Program-made: the position numbers and the translations under genes
Notes under the pieces: generated by a model
Told to the model about the DNA's origin: nothing
The model's database searches: none
Seen by the model: the letters and a program-made list of their open reading frames with translations, nothing else
In this document: positions 16,955-26,252 of the stretch, in pieces
Numbering within the stretch: the stretch's first letter is position 1
Layout: each line of letters starts with the position of its first letter
Assembly: GCA_016217735.1 (NCBI GenBank)
Contig: JACRGQ010000020.1
Location: 1 to 41,321, forward strand
Direction of reading: 5' to 3'
Length of the DNA: 41,321 bases
From: Nitrospinota bacterium
Lineage (GTDB): Bacteria; Nitrospinota_A; UBA7883; JACRGQ01

Positions 16955-18775
16955 TCAGCGTTTGCCGGGATATTTTGGCGCAAAGCCAAATGTGCCGCTG
17001 TGCCACGGCTCCAACGCAGTGTCGGGCGACAATACGTCCACCGTGCCATTGGCGTTCACCCGAACGTCGCGCACGCGGTACCATGCGCCCAAGGTGGTGC
17101 CATCAGCGGATGAGGCTGTATAAGAGGCGGTATACGGCCCGTACACATTGCTCCCCAACTGTATGGAAACCTCGTTGGTGGTATCGATGGGGCAACTGTA
17201 GTTGTTCATCGAGATGACGTAATAACCCGCCGGCAGCTTTTGCGCCACGAAGTGCTCCAGCCCGCCGGATTTGTCATCGGTCCAGCTGCCCTTGATGTCC
17301 AACCCCACGTCGCAGATGCTGTCGCCATCGACGTCCTTTCCCTGTTCAAAGGTAAACGTGGAGGGATTCGTGCATCCGGACACATGGTAGTCGACATACC
17401 ACGTCCCCGCGGTGGTCGCCGTCGGCGCGGTGCCGGTATACGTAGAACTGCCATAGAAGTTCACATGCAGGTCGGTATAGCAGGAAGTCAGCGAACCGGC
17501 CGTCGCACCCTCCTTTGACAGCGAGGTAACAGTCATCGTGGTGGCTGTCACGCCGGTGGTGGTGGTGCTGGTGGTCGCCGGCGGAGCCGCCGTGTCGGCG
17601 TTGGGCACCGCAAATGGGCATTCCTTGCCCATGTCGTATGAGCTGGCATAGGAGGTGCTGTTCGTGCCGTCGCTCACCGTCACCGTGCCATCAGCATTGA
17701 ACGTGACGCTGGTGGTGCTGTTGAGCGTAATCTTCCCGGCGATGGTTTTGCCGGAGGCGTTCACGTACTTGATCGGCGTAACCGTTGCCACCGTCACCGA
17801 CGTTACGCTGCACTTGGTGCTGGGGGTGTAAGCGATGGATACGGTGCCGCTGGGAGAGAGCGTTGTGTTGGTGAGGTCATCGGTCATATCCACCTTGAAA
17901 TTCGTGTAGGTCATGGTGACGGAGCTGGAAACGCCCGCATCGGTCCACGATTCGGCGAATTTGCCGCTGATGGTGGTGGAGAACGTGGTTCCGGTTCCGC
18001 TTACAACGACCGTGTTGCCGAAGCCGGTGAAGGTGATGGCATAGGTGTTGGTGGTGGAGTAGTCGGTGAGGTTCATGGTGCCGTCCGCCACCATCTCGTA
18101 GGTGTAAGCCGTGCTGGTGGCGCCGGGCGTATACGTGTTGACAATCGTCAGGTTCATCTCCATCTTCAACACCATAATGTCGTAGGTGCCGGAGAAAGAA
18201 GTGACCTTGAAGGTGGTGCTGTTATTACCCGCAAACGTCATGGTGATGGGGACGGAAGACCCCGTCACGGCGCCCAGCGTCATGGTCACCTTGCCATCGT
18301 ACATGTTGCCGCCGTCCTTGCAGTTGGTGAACGTTATGACAAAGCTGCTGGCGGTGGAACCGGCGGCGCCGGCGTAAGTGCCTCCATCGGTGCATGCGGC
18401 GCTGGTTACAGCCTTGGGGCCGGCTTTCGCCGCCATCTGGGCTTTTTCAACGGCGGCCTTCATGAGCGGGGAATCGCCCATTCTACCGGTAAGCAGGGCG
18501 GCGCTGTCCAAGCCCGCGTTGCCGCTGGGAACGGAGATTGACTTGAATTTCGGGGCTTGGCCAGCGCCCACCACCGATATCTTGGAAATATTCTGGAATG
18601 TGGTGGTGGTGCCGGTGCTGGCGCTAACGGCGCCTGTGCCGGCGGATGATGACTGAACCGCCGTGGTGGATGCTGGTGTGGTAGTTGTTGTGGTAGTAGC
18701 GGTGCCGCCGCCACCGCCGCCGCACGCCGCAAACAACAGCGCTGCCGCAAAAGCAGTAAACAATAACTTCTTCAT
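16955..18775 (-). CDS. Large Gly/Thr-rich surface lipoprotein
   Basis: A 606-aa predicted lipoprotein. MKKLLFTAFAAALLFAAC is a clear lipoprotein signal with the acylated Cys at 18. A Gly6 tract, a Thr-rich linker (TATTTTTTTPAS) and Ser/Thr-rich, beta-strand-like sequence follow. There are many short repeats of the style GTMNLTDYSTTNTYAITFTG and few charged residues. A later part contains DVDGDSICDVGLDIKG, an acidic loop that might bind Ca2+. No family was recognised. The N-terminal design and several internal stretches resemble the neighbouring lipoprotein at 19004-19882, suggesting paralogues. GGAGGTTAT precedes ATG 18775. Probably outer-leaflet or surface exposed. Confidence 0.8.
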   Translation of the reverse strand: MKKLLFTAFAAALLFAACGGGGGGTATTTTTTTPASTTAVQSSSAGTGAVSASTGTTTTFQNISKISVVGAGQAPKFKSISVPSGNAGLDSAALLTGRMGDSPLMKAAVEKAQMAAKAGPKAVTSAACTDGGTYAGAAGSTASSFVITFTNCKDGGNMYDGKVTMTLGAVTGSSVPITMTFAGNNSTTFKVTSFSGTYDIMVLKMEMNLTIVNTYTPGATSTAYTYEMVADGTMNLTDYSTTNTYAITFTGFGNTVVVSGTGTTFSTTISGKFAESWTDAGVSSSVTMTYTNFKVDMTDDLTNTTLSPSGTVSIAYTPSTKCSVTSVTVATVTPIKYVNASGKTIAGKITLNSTTSVTFNADGTVTVSDGTNSTSYASSYDMGKECPFAVPNADTAAPPATTSTTTTGVTATTMTVTSLSKEGATAGSLTSCYTDLHVNFYGSSTYTGTAPTATTAGTWYVDYHVSGCTNPSTFTFEQGKDVDGDSICDVGLDIKGSWTDDKSGGLEHFVAQKLPAGYYVISMNNYSCPIDTTNEVSIQLGSNVYGPYTASYTASSADGTTLGAWYRVRDVRVNANGTVDVLSPDTALEPWHSGTFGFAPKYPGKR

Positions 18776-18954
18776 ATAACCTCCACCATTATTGTCCTGT
18801 ATTGCTCTGACTACATTCTAACGCTTCTTTCCCGCTTTTGCGTGATTTTGCGCTGCTTGTGCCGGTACGGCGGTACAGGAAAATTATTCAGAAGCGGAGC
18901 GCCGCATCACTGGCGATTCGTTGAAATAGCGCTATTCCAAGCCGGAAAAATAAA

Positions 18955-18982
18955 AAGGGGCGGGATTTTCATCCCGCCCCTT
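18955..18982 (-). terminator. Rho-independent terminator
   Basis: A 12-bp stem AAGGGGCGGGAT / ATCCCGCCCCTT with a short loop, followed on the minus strand by a T-run. It ends the lipoprotein transcript whose coding region stops at 19004. Confidence 0.9.
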
Positions 18983-19003
18983 GCGTTGATCAGAAACAGC
19001 CGG

Positions 19004-19882
19004 TCAGATTGCGGTCCAACTGGTGCCGCCGTTGGTGGAGTACGAATAGGCGGCCACCCCATTGGTGTAAACCACCCGCGCGATCGTGCTGCCGCCGCCG
19101 GTCAGCCGCATTTCACCGCTTTTCGGCGAGCCGATATAACCTGTCGAATACGTGCCGGTGATCGCGGCCGGCGTCGTGATGTCGACATACCCGGTCGTGT
19201 TGTAGTAGAAGCGGCCGGTAACGGTTTCCGAATAGGTGGAGCCGCTGATCGTGAGGGTCATCTTGAAGTTTTCCATCTTGGCGTAATAGGTGGTTCCGCC
19301 GGACGTCGCGGTGACCGTCAGGGTCATGGTGAACGTATTGCTGGTCGCCGTCATCGCGGCGGTGAATGTGCCGTCCATGGAAACGGAGCTGCTGGAAGTC
19401 GAGACGGTCAGATTGGATATTGTTACCGTGGCGCTGGAGGAGGAGCCGGTTGCGGAGATCGTGCCGTTTATTGTCGTTCCGCCCGAACAATAGCTGGCAA
19501 ACACGAACGACGCGCTGGTGGCGCTGGTGGTATATGTAAGCGTCCCGCCGCAGGAACCGGTGTATGAACCGGTGGCCCGCGGCCCGTCGAGCGCCGCGAT
19601 GGCGTCGGCCAACGGCTTGCCAAATCCGTCGTCGTAGACCGGGGCGGCGGAACCCGGCTTGAAATACGGCTTTAGGTGATAGGCCACCGCTATGCTCTGC
19701 GCCATGTTCAAATTGGTGGTGGCGGACGATGTAATTGTTGACGCGTTGGAGGAACTGACCGTCGCTTGGCTGGTCGCGACCGTTGAGGTGGTCGTGGTCG
19801 TGGTTGCAGCCGTGCCGCTGCCACCGCCGCCACATGCCGCAAGAAATACCGCCAACGCAACCGTAATCAACAACTTTTTCAT
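19004..19882 (-). CDS. Gly/Thr-rich lipoprotein, paralogue of its neighbour
   Basis: A 292-aa predicted lipoprotein. ATG 19882 is chosen over an upstream in-frame start because GTGGAGAATTTA precedes it and it gives the signal MKKLLITVALAVFLAAC with the lipobox Cys at 17. A GGGGSG tract and a TTTTTTS linker follow, as in the 606-aa neighbour. The mature part is Ser/Thr-rich with regular beta-strand-like repeats (GTISATGSSSSATVTISNL, FTAAMTATSNTFTMTLT). The shared signal, linker and composition suggest gene duplication. The function is unknown and the product is probably surface-anchored. It has its own promoter and terminator. Confidence 0.78.
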   Translation of the reverse strand: MKKLLITVALAVFLAACGGGGSGTAATTTTTTSTVATSQATVSSSNASTITSSATTNLNMAQSIAVAYHLKPYFKPGSAAPVYDDGFGKPLADAIAALDGPRATGSYTGSCGGTLTYTTSATSASFVFASYCSGGTTINGTISATGSSSSATVTISNLTVSTSSSSVSMDGTFTAAMTATSNTFTMTLTVTATSGGTTYYAKMENFKMTLTISGSTYSETVTGRFYYNTTGYVDITTPAAITGTYSTGYIGSPKSGEMRLTGGGSTIARVVYTNGVAAYSYSTNGGTSWTAI

Positions 19883-19960
19883 TAAATTCTCCACAATTAG
19901 AAACACCCTTTTTCCCCACACCAGACGGAACAACTCTCCTGTTCTGAAGAGAATAGCCGC

Positions 19961-19988
19961 ATTATACCGTTGAGGTGGTTAAATGCAA
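19961..19988 (-). promoter_or_regulatory. Sigma-70 promoter of the lipoprotein gene
   Basis: On the minus strand, TTGCAT (19983-19988), a 16-bp spacer and a perfect TATAAT (19961-19966). It overlaps the last codons of thiDE and gives a leader of about 70 nt. The same -35 hexamer and spacer length occur in the promoter at 15383-15410. Confidence 0.7.
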
Positions 19989-21460
19989 CCTTGGCCGCCA
20001 AGCCGCTTAAGCCAGGCGCGGGCGCGGGCTTCGGGATCGGAATGTTGGGTAACGTCGGTGATGACGGAAACCATATCCGCTCCCGCATCCAGCACTACAC
20101 CGGCGCGCTCCAGCGTTATCCCCCCGATGGCGGCAAGCGGATAACCGAACAGCTTTTTCCAGAGTTTTAGCGTATCCGCCCCCTGCGGGGGAAAGGGCAT
20201 CGCCTTGATCTTCGTGGGATAGATGGGACCGAGCGCGATATAGCTGGGGCGCAGACCGTGCGCCACCGCCGCCTCGTGATAGCAATGCGTGCTGACGCCC
20301 AGCCGCAGCCCCGCCGCGCGGATGGCGGCGGTATCGGCGGTTACAATATCCTCCTGCCCCAGATGCACCCCATACGCGCCATGCCGCAGGGCAAGCCGCC
20401 AAAAATCGTTTATAAAAAGCCGGATGTTTTTTTCGCGGCATAACGCCACGCTCTTTTGTATCCCGTCTTCCAACGCGGCCCCTTCCAGATTTTTCACGCG
20501 GAGCTGGATGGTCTTCACGCCACACGCCGCCAGCCGCTTCACCCAATCAAACGAATCGACAATCGGATAGAAATCGGGCCACGGCCCCTCGATGACGGGA
20601 AACGGCGGCTGTCCGGAAACGGGATGCCGCGCCACCCACGGAAAATCCACCGGTTCGCAGGGAAACGGCGGCGGCTCCTCCACCCCGGCGCGGTAGGCCC
20701 GCTGCATGAAGCCGCGCGCCATGACAACCGCGTCGCGCATTTCAAGGCCGTGCGCCAAACCGGCCGCGATGGCGGCGGCAAGGTTGGCGATCATCCCTTT
20801 GTGTTCCGACACCCGTTGCGGCGGCAGCCTGTTGGTGGCGACCCAATAACGGTCCGTCCCATCGGTGAAATAATCAAAGACGGCGGTTCCCCCCGGCAGT
20901 TGCCCCCCTTTCAGCAGCACCGCCTTCGGCCCCATGCCCGCAATCTCTTCGGCGGCCAGCGCCATCTGTTCGTAACCGGTAATCGGCCGATTCAGCAACT
21001 GCTCGGCCTCGTCAATATCGGGGGTGAAAAGAGCGGTGACGGGAAAAACGTTCTTCTTGATAAACGCGGTGGTCTCGGCATCCAGATGGTTTTCCGAAAG
21101 CGATGCGAAAACATCGCCATCCAAAATAACGCGCGCCTCCGCCCCTTCCAGCGCGTGGAGCAGCACGGCGAGATGCCCTTCATCATGCACTGGCCCCACC
21201 TTCATGACCGGGCGCGCCCCCGCCTCGTCCAGCGCGGCATCGAGGTCATCAAGAAGATCGTCCGGGTGGGTGAGCGAAAGATGCACCGGCTCGCCGGGAA
21301 TCATTACCATGGACGACGTGATGGCGGGCCGCAACGCCATGTCGAGCGCATCGAGCGTCCGCTCGTCGCATTCGAGGCTGCCGGGCCGGTCGATACCATA
21401 CTCGCCGGCGGCGATGACGAAGGGGGACTTCCGTCCGTCCTTTACGTTGGGGTGGCGCAC
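19979..21460 (-). CDS. ThiD-like / thiamine-phosphate synthase fusion (ThiDE)
   Basis: A 493-aa fusion. The C-terminal ~200 residues (about 296-493) are thiamine-phosphate synthase ThiE, joining HMP-PP and the thiazole phosphate: IQLRVKN, FINDFWRLALRHGAYGVHLGQED, LGVSTH, IALGPIYPTKIK and AIGGI are all in place. The N-terminal ~260 residues resemble HMP-phosphate kinase ThiD (FTPDIDEAEQLL, AVLLKGG, AIAAGLAHG). They lack the GGAGIQAD substrate loop, and the GTGC-type catalytic motif is replaced by EHKGMIAN, so kinase activity is doubtful. Translation must begin at GTG 21460; an ATG at 21480 overlapping the thiG stop is out of frame (see findings). It is the last gene of the thi operon. Confidence 0.85.
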   Translation of the reverse strand: MRHPNVKDGRKSPFVIAAGEYGIDRPGSLECDERTLDALDMALRPAITSSMVMIPGEPVHLSLTHPDDLLDDLDAALDEAGARPVMKVGPVHDEGHLAVLLHALEGAEARVILDGDVFASLSENHLDAETTAFIKKNVFPVTALFTPDIDEAEQLLNRPITGYEQMALAAEEIAGMGPKAVLLKGGQLPGGTAVFDYFTDGTDRYWVATNRLPPQRVSEHKGMIANLAAAIAAGLAHGLEMRDAVVMARGFMQRAYRAGVEEPPPFPCEPVDFPWVARHPVSGQPPFPVIEGPWPDFYPIVDSFDWVKRLAACGVKTIQLRVKNLEGAALEDGIQKSVALCREKNIRLFINDFWRLALRHGAYGVHLGQEDIVTADTAAIRAAGLRLGVSTHCYHEAAVAHGLRPSYIALGPIYPTKIKAMPFPPQGADTLKLWKKLFGYPLAAIGGITLERAGVVLDAGADMVSVITDVTQHSDPEARARAWLKRLGGQGCI

Positions 21461-21479
21461 GTCGCGTTGGGATGCCGCA

Positions 21480-22268
21480 TTATTTTTTTTCTTGGTGCCA
21501 GAACGGCGTACCGACCACGGGGGTGGAGGGGGTGGCGAACTCGCGCTCCGGCATCATGCCGGACTGATATGCCTTGCGCCCCGCCTCTATCGCCATCGCG
21601 AAGGCGCGGGCCATCTCCACCGGATCCCGCGCCAGCGAAACGGCGGTGTTCAGCAGCACGCCGTCGAATCCCATCTCCATCACCGCCGCGGCGTGGCTCG
21701 GCTTTCCCAGCCCCGCGTCGATGATGCAGGGAACATCCTTGAACCGGCTGCGGAATGTCTTTAACGAATGGGGATTTGCCGGGCCGCGCCCGCTGCCGAT
21801 GGGGGCCGCCCACGGCATCAGCACTTTGCAGCCGGCGTCCAAAAGCCGCTCGGCGAAGACGAGGTCGTCCGTCATGTAGGGGAATACTTCAAAGCCTTCC
21901 TTGATGAGTATCTTGGCCGCTTCCACCGTGCCGAATGGATCGGGCTGGAGATTATAGTCGTCGCCGATGACCTCCAGCTTTATCCAATCGGTGTTGAACA
22001 CTTCGCGCGCCATCCGCGACACCGTCAGCGCGTCTTTCACGCTGTAGCATCCGGCGGTGTTCGGCAGGATGTTGAGCTTCATCTCCTTCAACAAATTCAG
22101 GAACGCGTTGCTATCCCACTTGCCGCTGCCGTACCGGCGGAGCGACACGGTGACCACTTGGGAGCCGGATGCCTCTATCGCCTGGCGCATCGCATCCGGC
22201 GAGGGGTAGCGCGCGGTGCCGATGAGAAACCTGCTGGATAAATCCTTGCCGCCCAAACGCAACATCAT
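21480..22268 (-). CDS. thiG: Thiazole synthase (ThiG)
   Basis: ThiG forms the thiazole phosphate of thiamine from DXP, dehydroglycine and ThiS-thiocarboxylate. The 262-aa TIM-barrel protein has the Schiff-base lysine K97 in [10 protein letters not shown], the phosphate-binding segments GSGRGP and [11 protein letters not shown], and the signature [13 protein letters not shown] 22268 overlaps the thiS stop (TGATG), with GGAGG just upstream; the adjacent ATG 22265 is also possible. The C-terminus is extended ([11 protein letters not shown]). The order thiO-thiS-thiG-thiDE supplies dehydroglycine, the sulfur carrier, the synthase and the coupling enzyme in one unit. Confidence 0.96.
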   Translation of the reverse strand: MMLRLGGKDLSSRFLIGTARYPSPDAMRQAIEASGSQVVTVSLRRYGSGKWDSNAFLNLLKEMKLNILPNTAGCYSVKDALTVSRMAREVFNTDWIKLEVIGDDYNLQPDPFGTVEAAKILIKEGFEVFPYMTDDLVFAERLLDAGCKVLMPWAAPIGSGRGPANPHSLKTFRSRFKDVPCIIDAGLGKPSHAAAVMEMGFDGVLLNTAVSLARDPVEMARAFAMAIEAGRKAYQSGMMPEREFATPSTPVVGTPFWHQEKK

Positions 22269-22468
22269 CAACCTCCGGGAAAGGGCGTGACGATCTCGAT
22301 ATCGTCCGATTCGCCCACTTTTGTTTTTTCATAATCACCACGGGGAACAAACTCGCCATTGAGCGCCACGGAACAAAACCGCATATCCCCCCCCAGCGAT
22401 GCAACAAGCTGAGCGACATTCTCCACGCCGTCGATTTCACGGGCTTCGCCGCTGATAACCAGCTTCAT
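22268..22468 (-). CDS. thiS: Sulfur carrier protein ThiS
   Basis: A 66-aa ubiquitin-fold sulfur carrier. It ends in the required PGG (VTPFPGG), whose C-terminal Gly is adenylated and converted to a thiocarboxylate for thiazole formation. The family-typical [20 protein letters not shown] is present. The ATG overlaps the thiO stop (ATGA) and the stop overlaps the thiG start, so translation is coupled. The activating enzyme ThiF and sulfur donor are not in this window. Confidence 0.93.
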   Translation of the reverse strand: MKLVISGEAREIDGVENVAQLVASLGGDMRFCSVALNGEFVPRGDYEKTKVGESDDIEIVTPFPGG

Positions 22469-23541
22469 AAATGCCCTTCGTACAGTTCCGCGAACGCCGC
22501 GTCGGGTGTTCCCCCTTCAATCAGGCTTATCACCAGTTCGGCAATTTTCGGGGAAAAGAGGTAGCCGTGCCGGTACAGGCCGTTCACGCGGATAAGCCTT
22601 CCCCCGTGGCGGATTCTTGGCAGGTTGTTGGAAAACGCGGGGCGGCACTGCGTCATGGTTTCGATAACGCGCCCCTCGGAAAATCCGCTGTGCATCGCAT
22701 AGGCGGCGGAGAGCAGCTCCAGCGTGCCGCGCACCGATATGGGGCTGAGATCCTCGTCATCGATGGCGGTGGCGCCAAGGATGAACTGCCCGCCGGGGCG
22801 CGGCACCACGTAGATGGGATAACGCGGATGCATCATCCGCACCGGGCGGTTCAGCCGAACCTCCGGCGCGTGCACCCACACCAGTTCGCCGCGTACGCCG
22901 CGCAAACCGGGAAGCTGCGTCTTGCCCTTCAGCCCGCGTGTATCAAGCACCATGTCAAATTCGAACGCCCCAATATCGGTCTCGATGCGGCCATCGTCCG
23001 CTGAGCGCACATGAACGCCCAAATTGAGCGTGGCGTATTTTTGCAGCCATTCGCCCAGCACCACGAGCAGTCTGCGCGAATCGATCTGCCCTTCCAACGG
23101 CAGATAAAGGCCGTCCATAAACGCGTCATCGAGGTCCGGTTCCAATTCGCGGAGTTCGGCCCCTTCCACGCGCTGCATAACCAGGTCGCCGGTATGTTCG
23201 TCCATCTTGCGCACCAGCCGCATCAATTCGGCGCGGTCCTGCGGGTGCGAGATAACCAAGCTGCCGGCCGCCTGGCAATAGACGTCCCCGCCAATTTGCG
23301 GCAGGAGCTTTTGCCACATGGCGAGCGACGGATTGCCAAGGCGCGCCACCACCGGCTCAGCGTACTCCAATTCGCAATAGGGGGCAATCATGCCCGCCGC
23401 CGCGTAACTGGTGCTGCCGGTGGCCGCCAGATCGCCGTCGTCAAACAGCGTTACGCGCCACCCCTTTTTGGCCAGCAAGTAGCCGGTCAGCCGTCCCATG
23501 ATGCCCGCGCCCGCGATGCCGCACGTATTTCCTTTACCCAT
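22465..23541 (-). CDS. thiO: Glycine oxidase ThiO
   Basis: A 358-aa FAD-dependent oxidase of the DAO family that oxidises glycine to iminoglycine (dehydroglycine) for ThiG under aerobic conditions. The N-terminal dinucleotide fold has GIAGAGIMGRLTGYLL (GxGxxG at 11-16) and the acidic end of strand 2 (FDDGD). The TSYAAAGMIAPYCELEYAEP segment is typical of ThiO, and the C-terminal NGLYRHGYLFSPKIAELV is the conserved FAD/substrate-binding end. Using ThiO rather than the radical-SAM enzyme ThiH suggests an oxygen-exposed lifestyle. It lies 42 nt after the aminotransferase gene and overlaps thiS. Confidence 0.93.
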   Translation of the reverse strand: MGKGNTCGIAGAGIMGRLTGYLLAKKGWRVTLFDDGDLAATGSTSYAAAGMIAPYCELEYAEPVVARLGNPSLAMWQKLLPQIGGDVYCQAAGSLVISHPQDRAELMRLVRKMDEHTGDLVMQRVEGAELRELEPDLDDAFMDGLYLPLEGQIDSRRLLVVLGEWLQKYATLNLGVHVRSADDGRIETDIGAFEFDMVLDTRGLKGKTQLPGLRGVRGELVWVHAPEVRLNRPVRMMHPRYPIYVVPRPGGQFILGATAIDDEDLSPISVRGTLELLSAAYAMHSGFSEGRVIETMTQCRPAFSNNLPRIRHGGRLIRVNGLYRHGYLFSPKIAELVISLIEGGTPDAAFAELYEGHL

Positions 23542-23583
23542 CTTCTTCCGCTTCTCCTGATTGCGCCAACAGATGGAACCCCT

Positions 23584-24780
23584 TTACGCCAGGCGTTCGC
23601 CGAAGGCTTTCAGGCGGCGCATCCCCTCTTCAATGCGGTCGGTGGCCAGCGCGTAACTGAAGCGCAGATAGCCTTCCGCGCCGAACGCCACGCCCGGCAC
23701 CGGCCCGACCCCCGCGTGGTCGATCAGCAGATTCGCCAATTGCGCCGAATCGCGGATGACCTCGCCTTCGAAGCTCTTGCCGAGCCAGCCGTTGAAATTG
23801 GGGAACGCGTAGAACGCCCCTTTCGGGACGACGCACGAAACGCCATCAATCGAATTGAGCGCGCCGACGATGATGTCGCGCCGCTTTTTGAATTCCGCCA
23901 TGCGCGGCACGAGGAACGACATATCCTTCAGCGCTTCCGCCGCCGCCAGCATCAGCGGCGTAACGGGGTTGCTGGTGGACTGGCTTTGCAGCTTCACCAT
24001 CGCCTTGATGATCGGCTCCGGCCCCAGCGCGTAGCCGAGCCGCCAGCCGGTCATGGAAAAGCTCTTGGACATGCCGTTCACCAGAATGGTGCGCTCCTTC
24101 ACGTCCGCCCCCAACTGCACGGGGGAGAGGTGCTTGTGGCCGTCATAGACGATGGCGTCGTATATCTCGTCCGATATGAGGTAGATGTCGTCATCCACGG
24201 CGATGTCGGCGATCTTGCGGATCGTTTCGTTGCTGTAAACCGCCCCGGTGGGGTTGCACGGCGAGTTGAGGATGATCGCCTTGGTGGCGGATGTGATCTT
24301 CGATTTCAGCTCGTCCATGTCGGGATTGAATCCGTTTTCGGGGCGGCAGTTCACAAAGACCGGCTTGGCCCCCGCCAGCAGCACCTGGCTGGGATAGGTA
24401 ACCCAGTAAGGGGAGAAGATGATGACTTCGTCCCACTCGTCGAACAGCACCTGCGAGATGTTGTAGAGCGAGTGTTTGGCCCCCATCGAGACGATGCACT
24501 GGCTCTTGGCGTAATCGACGTCAAGCTGGCGCCGGGTAAACTCGACGATGGCGGTCTTTATCTGGTCGTTGCCGGCGACGGGGGCGTATTTGTTTTTCCC
24601 TTCGCGTATCGCCTTGATGGCGGCTTCCTTTGCCGGTTCCGGCACGTCGAAATCCGGCTCGCCCGCGGCGAAGCTTATGATGTCCTTCCCCTTCGCGTTC
24701 AGCGCCGTTATCCGTCCCGCCACTTCCATCGTGGCCGATTCTTCGAATGAATCCATTCTCCGCGCGAGTTTCATATTCAT
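23584..24780 (-). CDS. Class I/II PLP aminotransferase (aspartate aminotransferase type)
   Basis: A 398-aa fold-type I PLP enzyme, probably aspartate aminotransferase of the Ib (thermophile/Rhizobium-like) group. The signatures are [19 protein letters not shown] (N175), D204 in SDEIYD, PLP lysine K239 in [16 protein letters not shown], and the C-terminal VRFSYA-like motif LRFSYA. The start may be ATG 24780 or ATG 24774 (MNMKL); 24780 overlaps the coaD end by 4 bases. It sits between coaD and thiO in a minus-strand run. The exact substrate (aspartate, prephenate or other) cannot be set from sequence alone. Confidence 0.88.
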   Translation of the reverse strand: MNMKLARRMDSFEESATMEVAGRITALNAKGKDIISFAAGEPDFDVPEPAKEAAIKAIREGKNKYAPVAGNDQIKTAIVEFTRRQLDVDYAKSQCIVSMGAKHSLYNISQVLFDEWDEVIIFSPYWVTYPSQVLLAGAKPVFVNCRPENGFNPDMDELKSKITSATKAIILNSPCNPTGAVYSNETIRKIADIAVDDDIYLISDEIYDAIVYDGHKHLSPVQLGADVKERTILVNGMSKSFSMTGWRLGYALGPEPIIKAMVKLQSQSTSNPVTPLMLAAAEALKDMSFLVPRMAEFKKRRDIIVGALNSIDGVSCVVPKGAFYAFPNFNGWLGKSFEGEVIRDSAQLANLLIDHAGVGPVPGVAFGAEGYLRFSYALATDRIEEGMRRLKAFGERLA

Positions 24781-25268
24781 TTCCTCCCCTTGACGCCCAG
24801 CTTGCGCCGCAGCGCATTGGCGACCGCGGGCGGCACGAGCGCCGACACGTCGCCCCCCAGCCCCGCCACCTCTTTAATGATCTTCGAGCTGATGAAGGTG
24901 TACTCCTCGCTCGGCATCATGAAGACCGCTTCCACCTTTTTGTTTATTTTCCGGTTCATCTGGCTCAATTGCAATTCGTATTCGAAATCCGAAACGGCGC
25001 GCAGGCCGCGCACCACCGTGTGAACGCCGCGCGACACGCAGAAATCGACCAACAGGTTGTCAAACGCCTCCACCAGTACGCGGCCTTTGTGCCCGGCGGT
25101 GGCCGTGCGGATGAGCCCCACCCGCTCCTTCACGGCGAAGAGCGGTTTCTTGGCCGGGTTCACCGCCACCGCCACGATAATGGAATCGAACACGGAGAGC
25201 GAGCGGGTGATGAGGTCGAGATGGCCGTTGGTGATCGGGTCGAACGTCCCCGGATATACCGCTTTCAT
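24777..25268 (-). CDS. coaD: Phosphopantetheine adenylyltransferase (CoaD)
   Basis: A 163-aa PPAT, the penultimate enzyme of coenzyme A synthesis (4'-phosphopantetheine + ATP to dephospho-CoA). It has the nucleotidyltransferase motif [10 protein letters not shown] with H16, then [22 protein letters not shown] and the C-terminal [27 protein letters not shown]. The length and all motifs are normal for bacterial CoaD. It lies 26 nt after the transketolase C-subunit and overlaps the aminotransferase start. Confidence 0.96.
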   Translation of the reverse strand: MKAVYPGTFDPITNGHLDLITRSLSVFDSIIVAVAVNPAKKPLFAVKERVGLIRTATAGHKGRVLVEAFDNLLVDFCVSRGVHTVVRGLRAVSDFEYELQLSQMNRKINKKVEAVFMMPSEEYTFISSKIIKEVAGLGGDVSALVPPAVANALRRKLGVKGRK

Positions 25269-25294
25269 TCAGATCCCTCCGTGTTAAGCGGCAG

Positions 25295-26251
25295 TCAGCG
25301 GGAGGCCGCTTGTTTCTTCAATTGTACCGCGCGGCGGGCGGCATCGGCCAGCCCCGCGGCGGTGAACCCGCAGGCCTCCAGAAGCTCTTCGGGCGCGCCG
25401 GACGAAATGTAATCGTCCTGTATGCCCACGCGGATCACCGGCACCGGATTGTTTTCGGCCACCAATTCCGCCACGGCGCTCCCCAAGCCGCCGATGACGC
25501 TATGCTCTTCGGCGGCCACCAATGCGCCGCTTTCCGCCGCCGCCTGAAGAACGAGGCCGTGGTCAATCGGCTTGATGGAGGCCATGTTGACCACCCCCGC
25601 CGAAATCCCTTCCTTCCCAAGGAGCGCGGCGGCTTCCAGCGCGATGCTCGTCATCAGTCCGCAGGCGACGAAGGTAACATCCGTCCCCTTCTTCAATTGA
25701 TCCCCTTTGCCGGGGGCAAATGTTTTGGATTCGTTAAACACCACCGGAAACTTGTCGCGCGTGAGGCGGATGTAGACCGGCCCGATGTACGCCGCCGCCC
25801 AGCGGACCGCCGCCGCGGTTTCATGGGCGTCGGCCGGCATGATAACGGTCAGGCCGGGAATGGCGCGCATCAGCGCGATGTCCTCCCCCGCCTGGTGCGA
25901 GGGGCCGTCCGGCCCGACGGTGATGCCGCCGTGAGTGGCGATGATCTTGACATTCTGGTGCGGGTAGCCGACCGCCTGCCGCACCTGTTCCCACGCCCGC
26001 CCGGAGGCGAAAATGGCGAAGGTGGAAGCGAACGGTATCTTGCCGCCGGCGGCAAGCCCCGCGGCGGTGCCGATCATATCCTGCTCGGCGACGCCCATGT
26101 TGAAAAAGCGTTCCGGGAACGCTTTGGCAAACGTCGAGGTGCGGGTGCTGCCGGAAAGGTCGGCGTCCAGCACCACGATATCCTTGTTGGTTTTTCCCAG
26201 TTCGGCAACGGTCTTGCCGTAGTAATCGCGCAGCGCCAACATCTCGGCCAT
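25295..26251 (-). CDS. Transketolase C-terminal subunit
   Basis: A 318-aa protein corresponding to the pyrimidine-binding and C-terminal domains of transketolase, the second half of a split enzyme. It has the family segments MGVAEQDMIGTAAGLA (the glutamate that activates TPP), THGGITVGPDGPSHQAGEDIALMR, and the C-terminal transketolase_C domain EEHSVIGGLGSAVAELV. ATG 26251 follows the stop of the N-subunit gene by one base, so the two subunits are coupled and should form a heterotetramer. The frame upstream of 26251 overlaps the N-subunit gene and was not used. Confidence 0.92.
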   Translation of the reverse strand: MAEMLALRDYYGKTVAELGKTNKDIVVLDADLSGSTRTSTFAKAFPERFFNMGVAEQDMIGTAAGLAAGGKIPFASTFAIFASGRAWEQVRQAVGYPHQNVKIIATHGGITVGPDGPSHQAGEDIALMRAIPGLTVIMPADAHETAAAVRWAAAYIGPVYIRLTRDKFPVVFNESKTFAPGKGDQLKKGTDVTFVACGLMTSIALEAAALLGKEGISAGVVNMASIKPIDHGLVLQAAAESGALVAAEEHSVIGGLGSAVAELVAENNPVPVIRVGIQDDYISSGAPEELLEACGFTAAGLADAARRAVQLKKQAASR

Positions 26252-26252
26252 A

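Noticed and set aside
23011-24750. Long plus-strand open frame opposite thiO and the aminotransferase (579 codons)
   Set aside because: It is a GC-rich shadow of genes with full catalytic motifs on the other strand; its translation is His/Arg-rich and low in recognisable domains.
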